Source: Shinella sp. XGS7 (GTDB lineage: Bacteria > Pseudomonadota > Gammaproteobacteria > Burkholderiales > Burkholderiaceae_C). From it: a stretch of DNA of 64,000 nt. The stretch's first letter is position 1; each line of letters starts with the position of its first letter. Location of the stretch: assembly GCF_020535565.1 (NCBI RefSeq), contig NZ_CP084758.1, positions 3,237,001-3,301,000 on the forward strand, written 5' to 3'. Both the position numbers and the translations under genes were made by a program. Below are positions 27,801-36,131 of this stretch, one piece after another. The notes below the pieces were generated by a model. It saw only the letters and a list, made by a program, of their open reading frames with translations. It searched no databases and was not told the origin of the DNA.

Positions 27801-30800
27801 AGATTGCTCAGCACGCCATTGGCTGCGGTGAAATCGGCCAGCGTCAGCCCGGTCACGGCCTCGTTGAAGGTGATGGTGACGGTGGCGGTTTCGCCGATCC
27901 GCAGATTGGTGTCGCTGAGGGTGATGCTGGTAGCGGCCGGGCGCACGCCGTCCACCACCAGGGCCTTGTTGGCGCCCAGGGATCCCGCGGCGCCGGGCGT
28001 CGCGAGGGTGAGAATGGCGTTCTGGTTGGCGCCGTCCTTGATGGTGCCGCCATTGAGGCTCAGCGCCGAGGTGGAGGCGTAATCGAGATCAGCGGAGCTG
28101 TCCCCGGCCTGCACGGTGTAGCTGAAGCTCAGGGTGTCGGTGCCCGAGCCGGACACGTAGTTGAGCACCCGGTCGGTGGTGCCGGTTTCCAGGGTCAGCG
28201 TCGGGGTGCCGGTCACGTTCACCGCGCTGTCGAAGCGCACGGTGACGGTGATGACATCACCGATCTTGTAGCTGCCGTTGGCCGTGCTGGACGAAACGCT
28301 GGTGACGGTCGGGGCGATGGGCGCGGTGAGGGTCAGGTCGTTGCCGCTGCCACCGATGTAGCTGACGGTCAGCTCCGTGCCGTTGCCGGTGGCGTTGAAC
28401 TTGTCACCTTCGTTGGCTCCGGAGAAGGTGCCGATCACGGCGTCGGCCGCATCGTTGACGATCACGGTGTAGCTGTCACCGCTGCCGGCCGCATAGCCGT
28501 GGGTCACCACCAGATTGGCGGCGGAGACATCGACCGTACCGTTCACCACCACCCGGTCGTAGCCGGTGCCTGCGGTGGCGCCGTTGATGTCCAGCGCCAG
28601 GGTGCTGGCCGAGGACATGAGCAGGTTGCCGTTGATGGTCAGGCTGCCAGCCCCCGAGCTGCCGGGGGACAGGGTGGCACCGCTCTGCACGGTGACATCG
28701 CCACCCAGGGTGCCGGTACCGGCCAGGGTCGATCCGCTAGCCACCACGGTGGAACTGCTGGTGCTGCCGTTGACCACCAGGGTGCCACCGTTGACGGTGG
28801 TGGCGCCGGTGTTGGTGTTGCTGCCGGACAGGGTCAGACTGCTGCTGCCGGTCTTGTTCAGGCTGCCGGTGCCGCTGATGACGCCGGACAAGGTCGAGGC
28901 CGCACTGGCGGTGACGGTGGCCGTGCCGGTGAGGGCCAGGGCGTTGTCGATGGTGGTGACGCCGGTGATCTGCAGCGTGGTGCCGTTGGCCAGGTTGAGG
29001 GTGCCGCTGCCTAGGTTGCTGTCGCTGGCGATGCTCAGGGTCCCGGCGCTGACGCTGGTGCTGCCGCTGTAGCTGTTGTTGCCGCTCAGGGTCAGGGTGC
29101 CGGCGCCGGACTTGGTCAGGCTGTTGCTGCCGCTGATCACCCCGGACAGGGTGGTGGCGGCGCCGGTGTTCACCGTGGCACTGCCGCTCAGGGTGATGGC
29201 GTTGTCGATGGTGGTCGCGCTGGTCACTGCCAGGGTTGTGCCGGCGCCCAGGGTCAGCGTGCCGCTGCCGAGGTTGCCATCGCTGGCCACGCTGAGGGTG
29301 CCGGCACTGACCGTGGTGGCACCGTAGCTGTTGCTGCCGGACAGGGTCAGGCTGCTGGCGCCGGCCTTGCTCAGGGTGAAGGCGCCACTGATCACGCCCG
29401 ACAGGGTCGCGGCCGCCGAGCTGCTCACCGAGGCATCACCGCCGAGCACGATGGCGTTGTCGACGGTGTTGGCACCGGTGAGCGCCAGGGTCGTGCCGGC
29501 AGCCAGATTCACCGCGCCCGACCCCAGGTTGCCGTCGTTGGCGATCGACAGGGTGCCGGCGCTCACATAGGTGGTGCCGTAGCTGTTGCTGCCGGACAGG
29601 GTCAGGGTGCCGCTGCCGGTTTTCGTCAGGTCGAAGGCACCGCTGAGGGCACCGCTGAGGGTGACGGCATTGCTGTTGCCGATGCTGCTGTTGCCGGACA
29701 GGACGATGGCGTTGTCGATGGTGGTGGCGCCCGTGACGTCGAGCACGGTGCCTCCCGCCAGGGTGAGGGCGCCGGTGCCCAGGTTGCCATCGCCGGCGAC
29801 CGACAGGGTGCCGCCGGAGACGGTGGTGGTGCCGCCGTAGGTATTGCTGCCGGACAGGGTCAGGGTGCCGCTGCCCTGCTTGACCAGCGAGCCGGTGCCG
29901 GACACTACACCCGAAACCGAGGTGGATGTGTTGTCACCCCCGGCAGTCAGGGTGTAGCTGCCCAGTTGGATGCTGGCGTTGGCGTTGTTGCTGGACAGGC
30001 TGCCAATGGTCTGGTTCGAGAGCAGCGTCAGGACACTGTTGCCATTGACCCGCACGGCGTTGGTGTCAGCCATGGAAGCGTCGCCATTGAGCTTCAGCCA
30101 GCCGTAGTTGGCCAGGATGGTGGACCCGGTGTAGGTGTTGGTGCCGGAAAGCGTGGTCGAGTAGGTGGCGGCCCCGACTTGGTTGAAGGTCACCCCACCG
30201 GTGCCGCTGATGCCGCCGGAGAAGGTGGTGTCCGCCGTCTGGTTGCTGGTGAGGTTGAAGCTGCCCAGGGTCACCGTGCCGGCGCCGGAGAGGTTGCCGA
30301 GCGCTTCGTTGCCGGCCAGGGCCAGGGTGGCACCGGCCGCGACCGACACGCTGGTGTTGGAGGCGAGCGCATCGCCCCCACTGACCGTCAGGGTGCCCGC
30401 GCTGATGGTGGTGGCACCACTGAAGGAGTTGCCGGCCCCAGACAGGGTCAGGTTGCCCGCCCCGACCTTGGTCAGAGCGCCGCTGCCGGCGATGACGCTG
30501 CTGATGGTCGCCGTATCGCCGCTGCCATGCGTGAAGGTCTGGGTGGTGCTACCGCCCAGGGTGAGGGTGCCGCCCGTGAGGATCAGACCGCTGGCCTGGT
30601 CCATGTCGAAGCTCAGGCTTTCGTTGATCGACACGGCGTTGAGGGTCAGCGTCTGAGCGGCCAGGTTGCTGGCGAAGACAATGGTCTGGCTGCCCGTGGC
30701 ATCGGCCGCGGCGATGGCGACGGCCTCGCTGAAGCTTGTGCCGTTGCTGGCATCGATGGTGGCGGTGTCGCTGGTGTTGGTGATGTAGATGAAGTCCGAG

Positions 30801-33133
30801 GCCACGGTGACGTTGGCCGTGGCGCTGGCGCCGCCACCGTCGTTGATGGTCATCTTGACGTTGGCATCACCGGCCGGGGTGTCGTTGCGGTAGCTGATGC
30901 GCTGCGCCACATCGTTGACCAGGGCGGTGGTCGCCGTGGTGCCGCTGCTGGTGAAGCTGATGGTCAGCACGCCGCCGGTGTTGGAGAAGGTGGCGAAGGT
31001 CTGCCCGCCGGACTGCAGATTGCTGCCGCTGACGGTGAACAGCGCACCGACGGTGTCGAAACCCAGCACATCGCTGCTCACTGCCGTGCCGTTGCGCTGG
31101 ATGACAAGGCTGGCGCCGGACCAGTTGCCATTGCCGCCATTCAGCGCGCCCAGCTCGGCATCGGCCAGGCTGGCGTTGCTGCCCACGTCCAGGCGCACGG
31201 TATTGCCCACGCCGCCCCAGGCGACGCTGTCGCCGTTGAGGTTGCCGAGGGTGGGTGCGGCGTTGGGGTTGTAGTTGGTATCGGTGGTGCCACCGTTGGT
31301 GGTGTAGATGGTCGAGGTGGACGCGCCGTTGGCGCCATCGACGTTGCCGGCTCCGGCCGCCCTGCCGCCCAGACCGCCACCGCCCACGTTACCGGTACCG
31401 AGGGTGTTGAAGCTGGTGCTATCCATCCGTACCGTGCCGCCCGCGTTCCAGATGGCACCGACCCCGGCACCACCATCACCGCCACTGCCCACCCGGCTGT
31501 AGTTTGCGGCCTGGTCGTTGGAAACCCCGCCCCCACCACCGCCACCCGCACCGAGGTTGTTGGTCACGCTGCTGTTGATGATAGTCAGGATGCCGCTGCT
31601 GGAGTTGTAGATGCCGCCTGTGGCAGCAGCCCCTTTGCCGCCAGCCGCCGATGAGCCGCCACCACCGCCGCCGCCACCAATGCTGGTGCTGCCGTTGCTG
31701 GCCAACCCACCCGATCCCCCGGCGGTGTAGCCGGAGATGCTCGAACCATTGCCGGTGTAGCTGCCACCCGCCCCCGCCGCAGCGCTACCGCCACGCCCAC
31801 CCATGTTGCTGTTGGGGCCGGCGCCATTGCCACCCGTGACCGAAGACGGTGTGGTGGACGGGATAGCCGCATCAGTGCTGCTGCCACCCGTACCACCGAG
31901 GGTGGTACCAAAACCACCGCCGCCGCCGCCGCCGCCGCCGTAGTTGCCTCCGAAGTCGCCACCGCCACCGCCGCCGCCGGATGCCTTGTTACCGGTGATG
32001 GTGCTGTTGGTGATGGTCAGTACGCCCGCGTTGCGGATACCCGCGCCCAGGCTGTCCGCAGCGGAGGCACCTTCATTGGCACCGTTGCCGACGACCAGGC
32101 CGTTACGGATGGTGATGTTGTCCAGCGCGACCTTGGAGTTGGCGCCGCTGGTGCTCACGTCCAGCACCCGGGCCTTGTTGGCACCGTCCAGCGCGAACCC
32201 CCCGCCGACGATCTGCAAGGTATGGCCGTCGGTGACGTTGATGGTGATGGCATCGTTGAAGCTGGCGAAAGTGATGTTGCTTGTGAGGGTGATGACGTCG
32301 TCGACGTTGTCGGAAACACCCGTGGCAATGGCGCTCTTCAACTGAGCCACGGTGCTCACCGAGGTGGTCACCAGCAAGTGGTCGTAACTGCCGAGGCGCG
32401 ACAGGTTCAGGGCATTGCTGGCGGCGATCTGGCCGGTGGTGATCTCGAGATCCCAGTCACCGCCCTTGGCACTGGCGCCGGTGTTGTCGTCGGAAGCGGC
32501 AATGTCTGCGCCGGTCAGGCCGGCCAGCCTCGAGACAAAGGCCTGGCCTTCGCGACCCGCGCCCACGTCGCAGCCATAAAGCAGGATGTCACCGTCCGGG
32601 CTCAAGGCCTTGCCGATACCAGAGAGCTGAGTGCTGTACTGGGCAAGGTTGCCCTCGAAGAGCGGGCCGTTACCCAGCAGCAGCACGCCGGAGTCGCCGT
32701 GCGAAATGATGTGGATGGCGTCTATGTCCTGACGGCCCGCCAGCGAATCGGCAATCTGCTGGACACCGTCCTTGCTCGTGCTGAGCAGGATGACTTCGGC
32801 GCCAGGCGCGATACCCTGAAGCAGCGTCTGGTAGTCGGGGGCCCGTGTGTCGACAAAAACGACTTCCTTGCGGGTGGGGGCCTGCGTTGCGGCGATGTCG
32901 TTCACTGCTGTACCGTGCCGCGGCTCCACCTGGGCTTCCTGATGCGTCGGCGCGCCGTGCTCGGTATGCGCCGCGATTTCGTGGACAGCAGTCCCCGCGA
33001 CGGCGGCATCGAACATGATCCGCGGCTCGAGTGCCCGCATCAGCGGAGTGCTCGCCATCGTGGGGCGCTGCGAGGCACGGGTTTGAGAACCGGTGCCGGC
33101 TCGCTCGGATTGCTTGTCCTTGGTCCACCACAT
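24884..33133 (-). CDS. Giant DUF4347 adhesin with repeat domains
   Basis: A 2749-residue surface protein. Residues 35-44 read LEPRIMFDAA, a motif I associate with the N-termini of such large proteins. DUF4347 spans about 89-253 (HIISHGDSGVLLLG, DILLYGCDVGAG). A Gly-rich stretch follows, then beta-strand repeats of about 85 residues (roughly residues 1085-1450), an Ig-like segment, six 102-residue Ig-like repeats (1728-2339), and a cadherin-like domain near the C-terminus (LSFDPVSGSFSGQVPPG). The end is Gln/Ala-rich with no RTX nonapeptides. ATG 33133 has GAGG upstream. There is no classical signal peptide, consistent with export by the adjacent adaptor and TolC genes. The function is presumably adhesion or biofilm. 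Confidence 0.88.
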   Translation of the reverse strand: MWWTKDKQSERAGTGSQTRASQRPTMASTPLMRALEPRIMFDAAVAGTAVHEIAAHTEHGAPTHQEAQVEPRHGTAVNDIAATQAPTRKEVVFVDTRAPDYQTLLQGIAPGAEVILLSTSKDGVQQIADSLAGRQDIDAIHIISHGDSGVLLLGNGPLFEGNLAQYSTQLSGIGKALSPDGDILLYGCDVGAGREGQAFVSRLAGLTGADIAASDDNTGASAKGGDWDLEITTGQIAASNALNLSRLGSYDHLLVTTSVSTVAQLKSAIATGVSDNVDDVITLTSNITFASFNDAITINVTDGHTLQIVGGGFALDGANKARVLDVSTSGANSKVALDNITIRNGLVVGNGANEGASAADSLGAGIRNAGVLTITNSTITGNKASGGGGGGGDFGGNYGGGGGGGGGFGTTLGGTGGSSTDAAIPSTTPSSVTGGNGAGPNSNMGGRGGSAAAGAGGSYTGNGSSISGYTAGGSGGLASNGSTSIGGGGGGGGSSAAGGKGAAATGGIYNSSSGILTIINSSVTNNLGAGGGGGGGVSNDQAANYSRVGSGGDGGAGVGAIWNAGGTVRMDSTSFNTLGTGNVGGGGLGGRAAGAGNVDGANGASTSTIYTTNGGTTDTNYNPNAAPTLGNLNGDSVAWGGVGNTVRLDVGSNASLADAELGALNGGNGNWSGASLVIQRNGTAVSSDVLGFDTVGALFTVSGSNLQSGGQTFATFSNTGGVLTISFTSSGTTATTALVNDVAQRISYRNDTPAGDANVKMTINDGGGASATANVTVASDFIYITNTSDTATIDASNGTSFSEAVAIAAADATGSQTIVFASNLAAQTLTLNAVSINESLSFDMDQASGLILTGGTLTLGGSTTQTFTHGSGDTATISSVIAGSGALTKVGAGNLTLSGAGNSFSGATTISAGTLTVSGGDALASNTSVSVAAGATLALAGNEALGNLSGAGTVTLGSFNLTSNQTADTTFSGGISGTGGVTFNQVGAATYSTTLSGTNTYTGSTILANYGWLKLNGDASMADTNAVRVNGNSVLTLLSNQTIGSLSSNNANASIQLGSYTLTAGGDNTSTSVSGVVSGTGSLVKQGSGTLTLSGSNTYGGTTTVSGGTLSVAGDGNLGTGALTLAGGTVLDVTGATTIDNAIVLSGNSSIGNSNAVTLSGALSGAFDLTKTGSGTLTLSGSNSYGTTYVSAGTLSIANDGNLGSGAVNLAAGTTLALTGANTVDNAIVLGGDASVSSSAAATLSGVISGAFTLSKAGASSLTLSGSNSYGATTVSAGTLSVASDGNLGSGTLTLGAGTTLAVTSATTIDNAITLSGSATVNTGAATTLSGVISGSNSLTKSGAGTLTLSGNNSYSGSTSVSAGTLSIASDSNLGSGTLNLANGTTLQITGVTTIDNALALTGTATVTASAASTLSGVISGTGSLNKTGSSSLTLSGSNTNTGATTVNGGTLVVNGSTSSSTVVASGSTLAGTGTLGGDVTVQSGATLSPGSSGAGSLTINGNLLMSSASTLALDINGATAGTGYDRVVVNGTVDVSAANLVVTHGYAAGSGDSYTVIVNDAADAVIGTFSGANEGDKFNATGNGTELTVSYIGGSGNDLTLTAPIAPTVTSVSSSTANGSYKIGDVITVTVRFDSAVNVTGTPTLTLETGTTDRVLNYVSGSGTDTLSFSYTVQAGDSSADLDYASTSALSLNGGTIKDGANQNAILTLATPGAAGSLGANKALVVDGVRPAATSITLSDTNLRIGETATVTITFNEAVTGLTLADFTAANGVLSNLSTANNITWTATFTPSANISDATNLITLDNTGVQDQVGNTGAGSTDSANYAIDTQRPTATIVVANGALGIGQTSGVTITFNEAVTGLGIGDFLVDNGTLSGLSSNDGGITWTATLTPTANITDATNVITLDNSGYTDTAGNAGTGSTDSNNYVIDGQRPTASIVVADTALKAGQTSIVTISFSEAVTGLTVDDFSVANGALSGLSSSDGGVTWTATLTPAAGVESAANLISLDGSRYTDLAGNTAIGSASSNSYSLDSLRPTASIVVASPQLAIGQTSLVTISFSEAVSGLTVDDFSVSNGALSGLSSSDGGLTWTATFTPNTNISNASNRITLSNSGVVDLAGNAGTGSTSSGNYIVDTLRPSASIVVASSTLGIGQTSTVTLSFSEAITGLAVDDFSVANGTLSGLSSSDGGRTWTATLTPTANITDATNLITLNNTGVQDLAGNAGTGSTSSNNYAIDGQRPSATVVVADSTLKAGQTSTVTIRFSEAVTELSVDDFSVANGTLSGLSSSDGGITWTATLTPRANISQASNVLSLNTSGVKDLAGNAGAGSTDSGNYLIDTLPPSVSSVGLPAAGTYGADTVLDFSLRLSEPVQIDTSLGTPRLALVLQGGETVYADYQPSADPSTLNFRYVVQSGQAAPEGLALGGLETRGAVLRDAVGNALQASLPATDARQIIVNAVAAPVTPPETLPAPAPAMPASPTVQPIAPLYTIGGESGFQMTTGASGIYTYSPPPSNPLIISTHPSPPVQLQVPGGAGSAALLRPSASAETGLGVAQDRPLYESSVNLLNTAPSALSLSALPSLGDFSIGAGQRVSITLPANAFSMPEGSGPLALTARQANGRPLPAWLSFDPVSGSFSGQVPPGMSSDLVIEVQARDAEGNQATTRLKLDVKAVGERSSALPLEPSLTAEAASDPASALAAVLAAPGKPSLTAQFDQFGRQARQQEAAQLLHHLQAQARQHEVREGQPA
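26117..27952 (-). repeat. Six 306-bp tandem repeats encoding Ig-like domains
   Basis: Each unit is exactly 306 bases (102 codons). Unit borders fall at 27952, 27646, 27340, 27034, 26728 and 26422, each beginning with an Asp codon before a (Q/L/V)RP motif. Consensus elements include SEAVTGLTVDDFSVANG and GLSSSDGG.TWTATLTP. The copies are similar enough to suggest recent unequal recombination, and copy number may vary between strains. They lie wholly inside the adhesin gene. Confidence 0.9.
28760..29900 (-). repeat. About 255-bp repeats encoding beta-strand (PATR-like) units
   Basis: Matching positions in successive units are 255-258 bases apart (for example 29037, 29295, 29550, 29805). Each unit encodes a pattern like TLTLSGSNSYG.TTVSAGTLS followed by DGNLGSG, the autotransporter-associated beta-strand repeat. 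About five clear copies are seen, with weaker ones towards 30550. They probably form a long beta-solenoid stalk in the adhesin. Confidence 0.75.
31490..31990 (-). repeat. Gly-rich low-complexity segment of the adhesin
   Basis: Poly-Gly tracts broken by Ser, Asn, Thr and Ala are encoded here. The purest run is a ccg/cgc trinucleotide tract near 31916-31940. It codes a flexible or polyglycine-type region between the DUF4347 part and the strand repeats. Slippage in this tract would give frameshifts, so it is a candidate for phase variation or assembly error. Confidence 0.7.
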
Positions 33134-33200
33134 GACGGATTACCTCAGAGTGATACAGCGTTCGATGCTGGCTGTTTGATGTTCGGACGTGTCCGCGCCT

Positions 33201-34049
33201 CTACGGCGCGGCGCCAGGTGGGGCGCTGGGCCGGATCACGCTGGCCTCGCTATGGCTGGAGTTCTGCCAGAAGTTGAGGCTGGCGTACTGCTCGAAAAGG
33301 TCGGGCGGGAGAATGCTGCGGCGGTTCTCCAGGCTGACACGCGGCCTCACCTTGTGCATGCCCTTGAGGCCCAGGGCCTCGTCGAATTCGGGTGCGTCGT
33401 AGTCAATATGCTCGAAGTCGTGCGCATACCAGGGCTCGCCGATGAAGTCATAGACCAGGCGCAGGACCTTCTCGGGCGCCTTGGCCAGCAGCTCGTACTC
33501 CACCAGCAGCAGCGACTTGGCATGTTCGCCGTAGTAGGCGTCCTTGAGGGCCGACCAGGCAAAGCCCACCAGGCGGTTGCGCTGGGCCAGGGTTTCGACA
33601 CGGCTGTAGACGCTGCTGCGCTCGGTGTCGTCGTTGAAGAGCTTGGTGTTCTCGTAGGGGTTGGCGCGGTAGAGCTTCTCGATGCTGTCCATCACCCAGG
33701 CCACATTGCGCACACAGGCGATGACCTTGGCCTGGGGGAACAGATCCATCAGCGCGGGCATCCGGGCGCACCAGAGGCGGTTGGTGTCGAAGATGAGCTG
33801 CTTGTCAGCGGCGTCCGCGTAGTAGCTGCTGAAGATGCCTCGCAGCAGGCGCTGTCGCTGCTCCTGGGTGATGACCGGTCCGAACTCGCTGCCGGCGCCG
33901 AACTGGTTCAGCATGCCCGTGAACAGGGAACCCACCGGGCTGGTCATGCCGGCATGGAAGCGCGGGTTCTGCCGCAGCAAGGCCGCCAGCAGGGTAGTGC
34001 CCGAGCGCGGAAGGCCCGAGATGAAATGGAACTGCGGCACGCCAGCCAA
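33201..34049 (-). CDS. Sulfotransferase family protein
   Basis: A 282-residue cytoplasmic protein that should transfer sulfate from PAPS. The 5'-phosphosulfate loop is FISGLPRSGTTLLAALL (residues 9-25), and the 3'-phosphate motif is CVRNVAWVMDSIEKLYR. The best start is TTG 34049, 7 bases after AGGGAG; GTG 34040 is an alternative. It is the first gene on its strand before the adhesin (67-base gap), suggesting one operon. A CysN-CysC fusion is divergent from it. The acceptor is unknown; the adhesin or a surface sugar are candidates. Confidence 0.82.
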   Translation of the reverse strand: MAGVPQFHFISGLPRSGTTLLAALLRQNPRFHAGMTSPVGSLFTGMLNQFGAGSEFGPVITQEQRQRLLRGIFSSYYADAADKQLIFDTNRLWCARMPALMDLFPQAKVIACVRNVAWVMDSIEKLYRANPYENTKLFNDDTERSSVYSRVETLAQRNRLVGFAWSALKDAYYGEHAKSLLLVEYELLAKAPEKVLRLVYDFIGEPWYAHDFEHIDYDAPEFDEALGLKGMHKVRPRVSLENRRSILPPDLFEQYASLNFWQNSSHSEASVIRPSAPPGAAP

Positions 34050-34419
34050 GCTGAGTCTCCCTGAGGCCCAAGCAGGGCCGGGGGCTTCTGAATGAAGCGC
34101 CGCCCTGTTTTTTGGAATTATTCTCTACAAGTCTCGCGATGATCCTACCAGCCGACTTTCGAGGAGTTTGCAGTATTTGTTGCGGGCGTCCGACAGTTGA
34201 GACATGGATCACAAACCGAGGCCTGCTGCGCCGGGATGGGCGCAGCGCTTGCCAAGAATCAACGAGGGCTGCAGCAGCGCCCGGAAAGCGCCGGTTTTGT
34301 CCCCATTTGCGACTTCTGGAGTCCGAGAGCATGCATGTACGGCGCGAGACGCTGGCCGAGGCCAGGCACCTGATGGTTTCGCTTCCATGGAGCACAAGAA
34401 GCAAGAGGGGTATTTCTGA
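34050..34419. other. Divergent intergenic region, sulfotransferase and CysNC
   Basis: This 370-base gap is AT-richer than its surroundings near 34108-34180 (for example ttttttggaattattctc) and should hold promoters in both directions. A 71-codon open frame at 34204-34419 ends against the CysNC start but lacks a recognisable family or good ribosome-binding site. No clear operator or sigma-54 site was found. Confidence 0.5.
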
Positions 34420-36075
34420 ATGAGCGTGTCCGGTAGCCAAACGGCACAAGCCCAGGTGGACCTGGCGCCGCAGCGCGTGCTGCGGCTCCTCACCTGCGGC
34501 GGCGCGGACGATGGCAAGAGCACCCTGGTGCAGCGACTGCTTCACGAGCTCGAGGCCGATCCCGAGGACCAGTCGTTATCCCTGGAGGCCGACAGCCGTC
34601 GCTGGGACAGACTGGGCTCCGGATTGGACTTCGCCCCGCCGCCGGACGGTCTGCGCGCCGAGCGCGAGCAGGGCATCGCCCTCGATGTTTCCTACTGCCA
34701 CTTCGCCACGCCGCAGCGAAAGTTCATCGTGGCGGACGCGCCGGGGCACGGGCGGTACACCCCCCTTATGGTCACGGCGGCGTCCACGGCCCAGGTGGCC
34801 ATGCTGTTGATCGATGCACGCCAGGGCTTGCGGATTGAAGCCCGCAGACACAGCCATCTGTTGCGCTTGATGGGCGTGCGCCGCGTTCTGCTGCTGGTCA
34901 ACAAGATGGATCTGGTGGGCTGGGATGAGGCTGTGTTCCAGCGCATTGCTGCCGATTACCGCGATTTCGCGGACCGCATCGGGTTGACGGTGGCGCATTC
35001 GATACCGGTCAGCGCCTTGCACGGTGACAACCTGCTGCAACCCCGCCGCAGCATGGCCTGGTATCAGGGGCCGACCCTGATCGAAGCCCTGGACGCGGCC
35101 GGCGCCGTCGAGCCGGGCGACCCGATCTGCGCCGCTGCAGCGCCCACGGCGCTCGCAGCGCTCGCGGACCGTTTTGAGTGCAACCTGGTCTGCACGGCCG
35201 AGGAGGCGCTGTGGCCGGGGCGCTCCTATCTGCTCAAGATCGGCGCCCGCAGCGTGGGCGCTCAGCTGACCGAGCTGCATCATCGCCTCGATCTGGAGAC
35301 CGGGCAGCCCCTGGCCGCGCAGTCTCTGGGCCTCAACGAGATCGGGGCCGGCACGCTGGTGCTGGATCAGATGCTGGCTTTCGACCCCGACGAGCCGAGC
35401 AGGGCCGCGCGAGGCTTCATGCTGCTGGACCGTCTGAGTCAGTGCTGCATGGCGGCCGGCCTGCTGCACCGTGCCCTGCCCGCGGCCCGCAATCTGCATC
35501 CTCAAGCTCTCAGCGTTGACCGGGCAGCCCGTCGGCAGCTGATGCGTCATGGCAGCGCCCTGGTCTGGCTGACTGGCCTCTCCGGCGCCGGCAAGTCCAT
35601 CATTGCCAATCTGCTGGAGCAGCGGCTGCACGCCCAGGGGCATCACACCTATCTGCTGGATGGCGACCATGTGCGACGGGGCCTGTGCAAGGATCTGGGC
35701 TTCAGTCCTGCCGATCGGGTGGAGAACATCCGCCGCCTGGCCGAGGTGGGCCGGCTGATGGTGGACGCTGGCCTGATCGTGCTGGTGGCCGCGATCTCGC
35801 CATTTCGTGCGGATCGGCAGCAGGCGCGCGAACTGCTGGGGCCGGGGGGCTTTCTCGAGATCCATGTGGACGTGCCCCTGGCGGTGGCCGAGGCGCGCGA
35901 TCCCAAGGGCCTGTATCGCAAGGCCAGGCGCGGCGAGTTGCCGCATTTCACCGGCATTGACTCACCCTACGAGGCGCCGGATCAGCCCGAGCTGCGAATC
36001 GACAGCAGCCTCACGAGTGCGCAGGCGGCGGCCCAGCAGATTCATGAGCTGCTTCAGCAGCGCGGCATCATCTGA
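34420..36075 (+). CDS. CysN-CysC fusion (ATP sulfurylase GTPase subunit/APS kinase), lacking CysN domain 2
   Basis: A 551-residue fusion, NodQ-like. The N-terminal GTPase has GGADDGKSTL, DAPGHGRYT and NKMDL. The C-terminal APS kinase has a P-loop GLSGAGKS (386-393), LLDGDHVRRGLCKDLGFS and ISPFRADR. Together with CysD it would make PAPS. Family members are near 630 residues. Here the GTPase runs from SIPVSALHGDNL almost directly into CNLVCTAEEALWPGRSYLLK, so the EF-Tu-like second barrel appears missing. No cysD is adjacent. It may still be an APS kinase, with reduced or altered sulfurylase function. Confidence 0.82.
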   Translation: MSVSGSQTAQAQVDLAPQRVLRLLTCGGADDGKSTLVQRLLHELEADPEDQSLSLEADSRRWDRLGSGLDFAPPPDGLRAEREQGIALDVSYCHFATPQRKFIVADAPGHGRYTPLMVTAASTAQVAMLLIDARQGLRIEARRHSHLLRLMGVRRVLLLVNKMDLVGWDEAVFQRIAADYRDFADRIGLTVAHSIPVSALHGDNLLQPRRSMAWYQGPTLIEALDAAGAVEPGDPICAAAAPTALAALADRFECNLVCTAEEALWPGRSYLLKIGARSVGAQLTELHHRLDLETGQPLAAQSLGLNEIGAGTLVLDQMLAFDPDEPSRAARGFMLLDRLSQCCMAAGLLHRALPAARNLHPQALSVDRAARRQLMRHGSALVWLTGLSGAGKSIIANLLEQRLHAQGHHTYLLDGDHVRRGLCKDLGFSPADRVENIRRLAEVGRLMVDAGLIVLVAAISPFRADRQQARELLGPGGFLEIHVDVPLAVAEARDPKGLYRKARRGELPHFTGIDSPYEAPDQPELRIDSSLTSAQAAAQQIHELLQQRGII

Positions 36076-36131
36076 GTGCGGGCTGTCGCCCTGGCGCTGA
36101 GTTTGCGGCGCGTCGCCAGGCTCCGGTGATA

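Noticed and set aside
25802-27802. Long open frame opposite the adhesin Ig-like repeats
   Set aside because: Its periodicity simply follows the 306-base repeats of the adhesin on the other strand.
28760-29900. Regular repeats resembling a CRISPR array
   Set aside because: The units are about 255 bases, in frame and coding, without spacers or a leader.
34204-34419. 71-codon frame before the CysN-CysC gene
   Set aside because: Composition and lack of homology suggest chance; its stop only happens to abut the next start.
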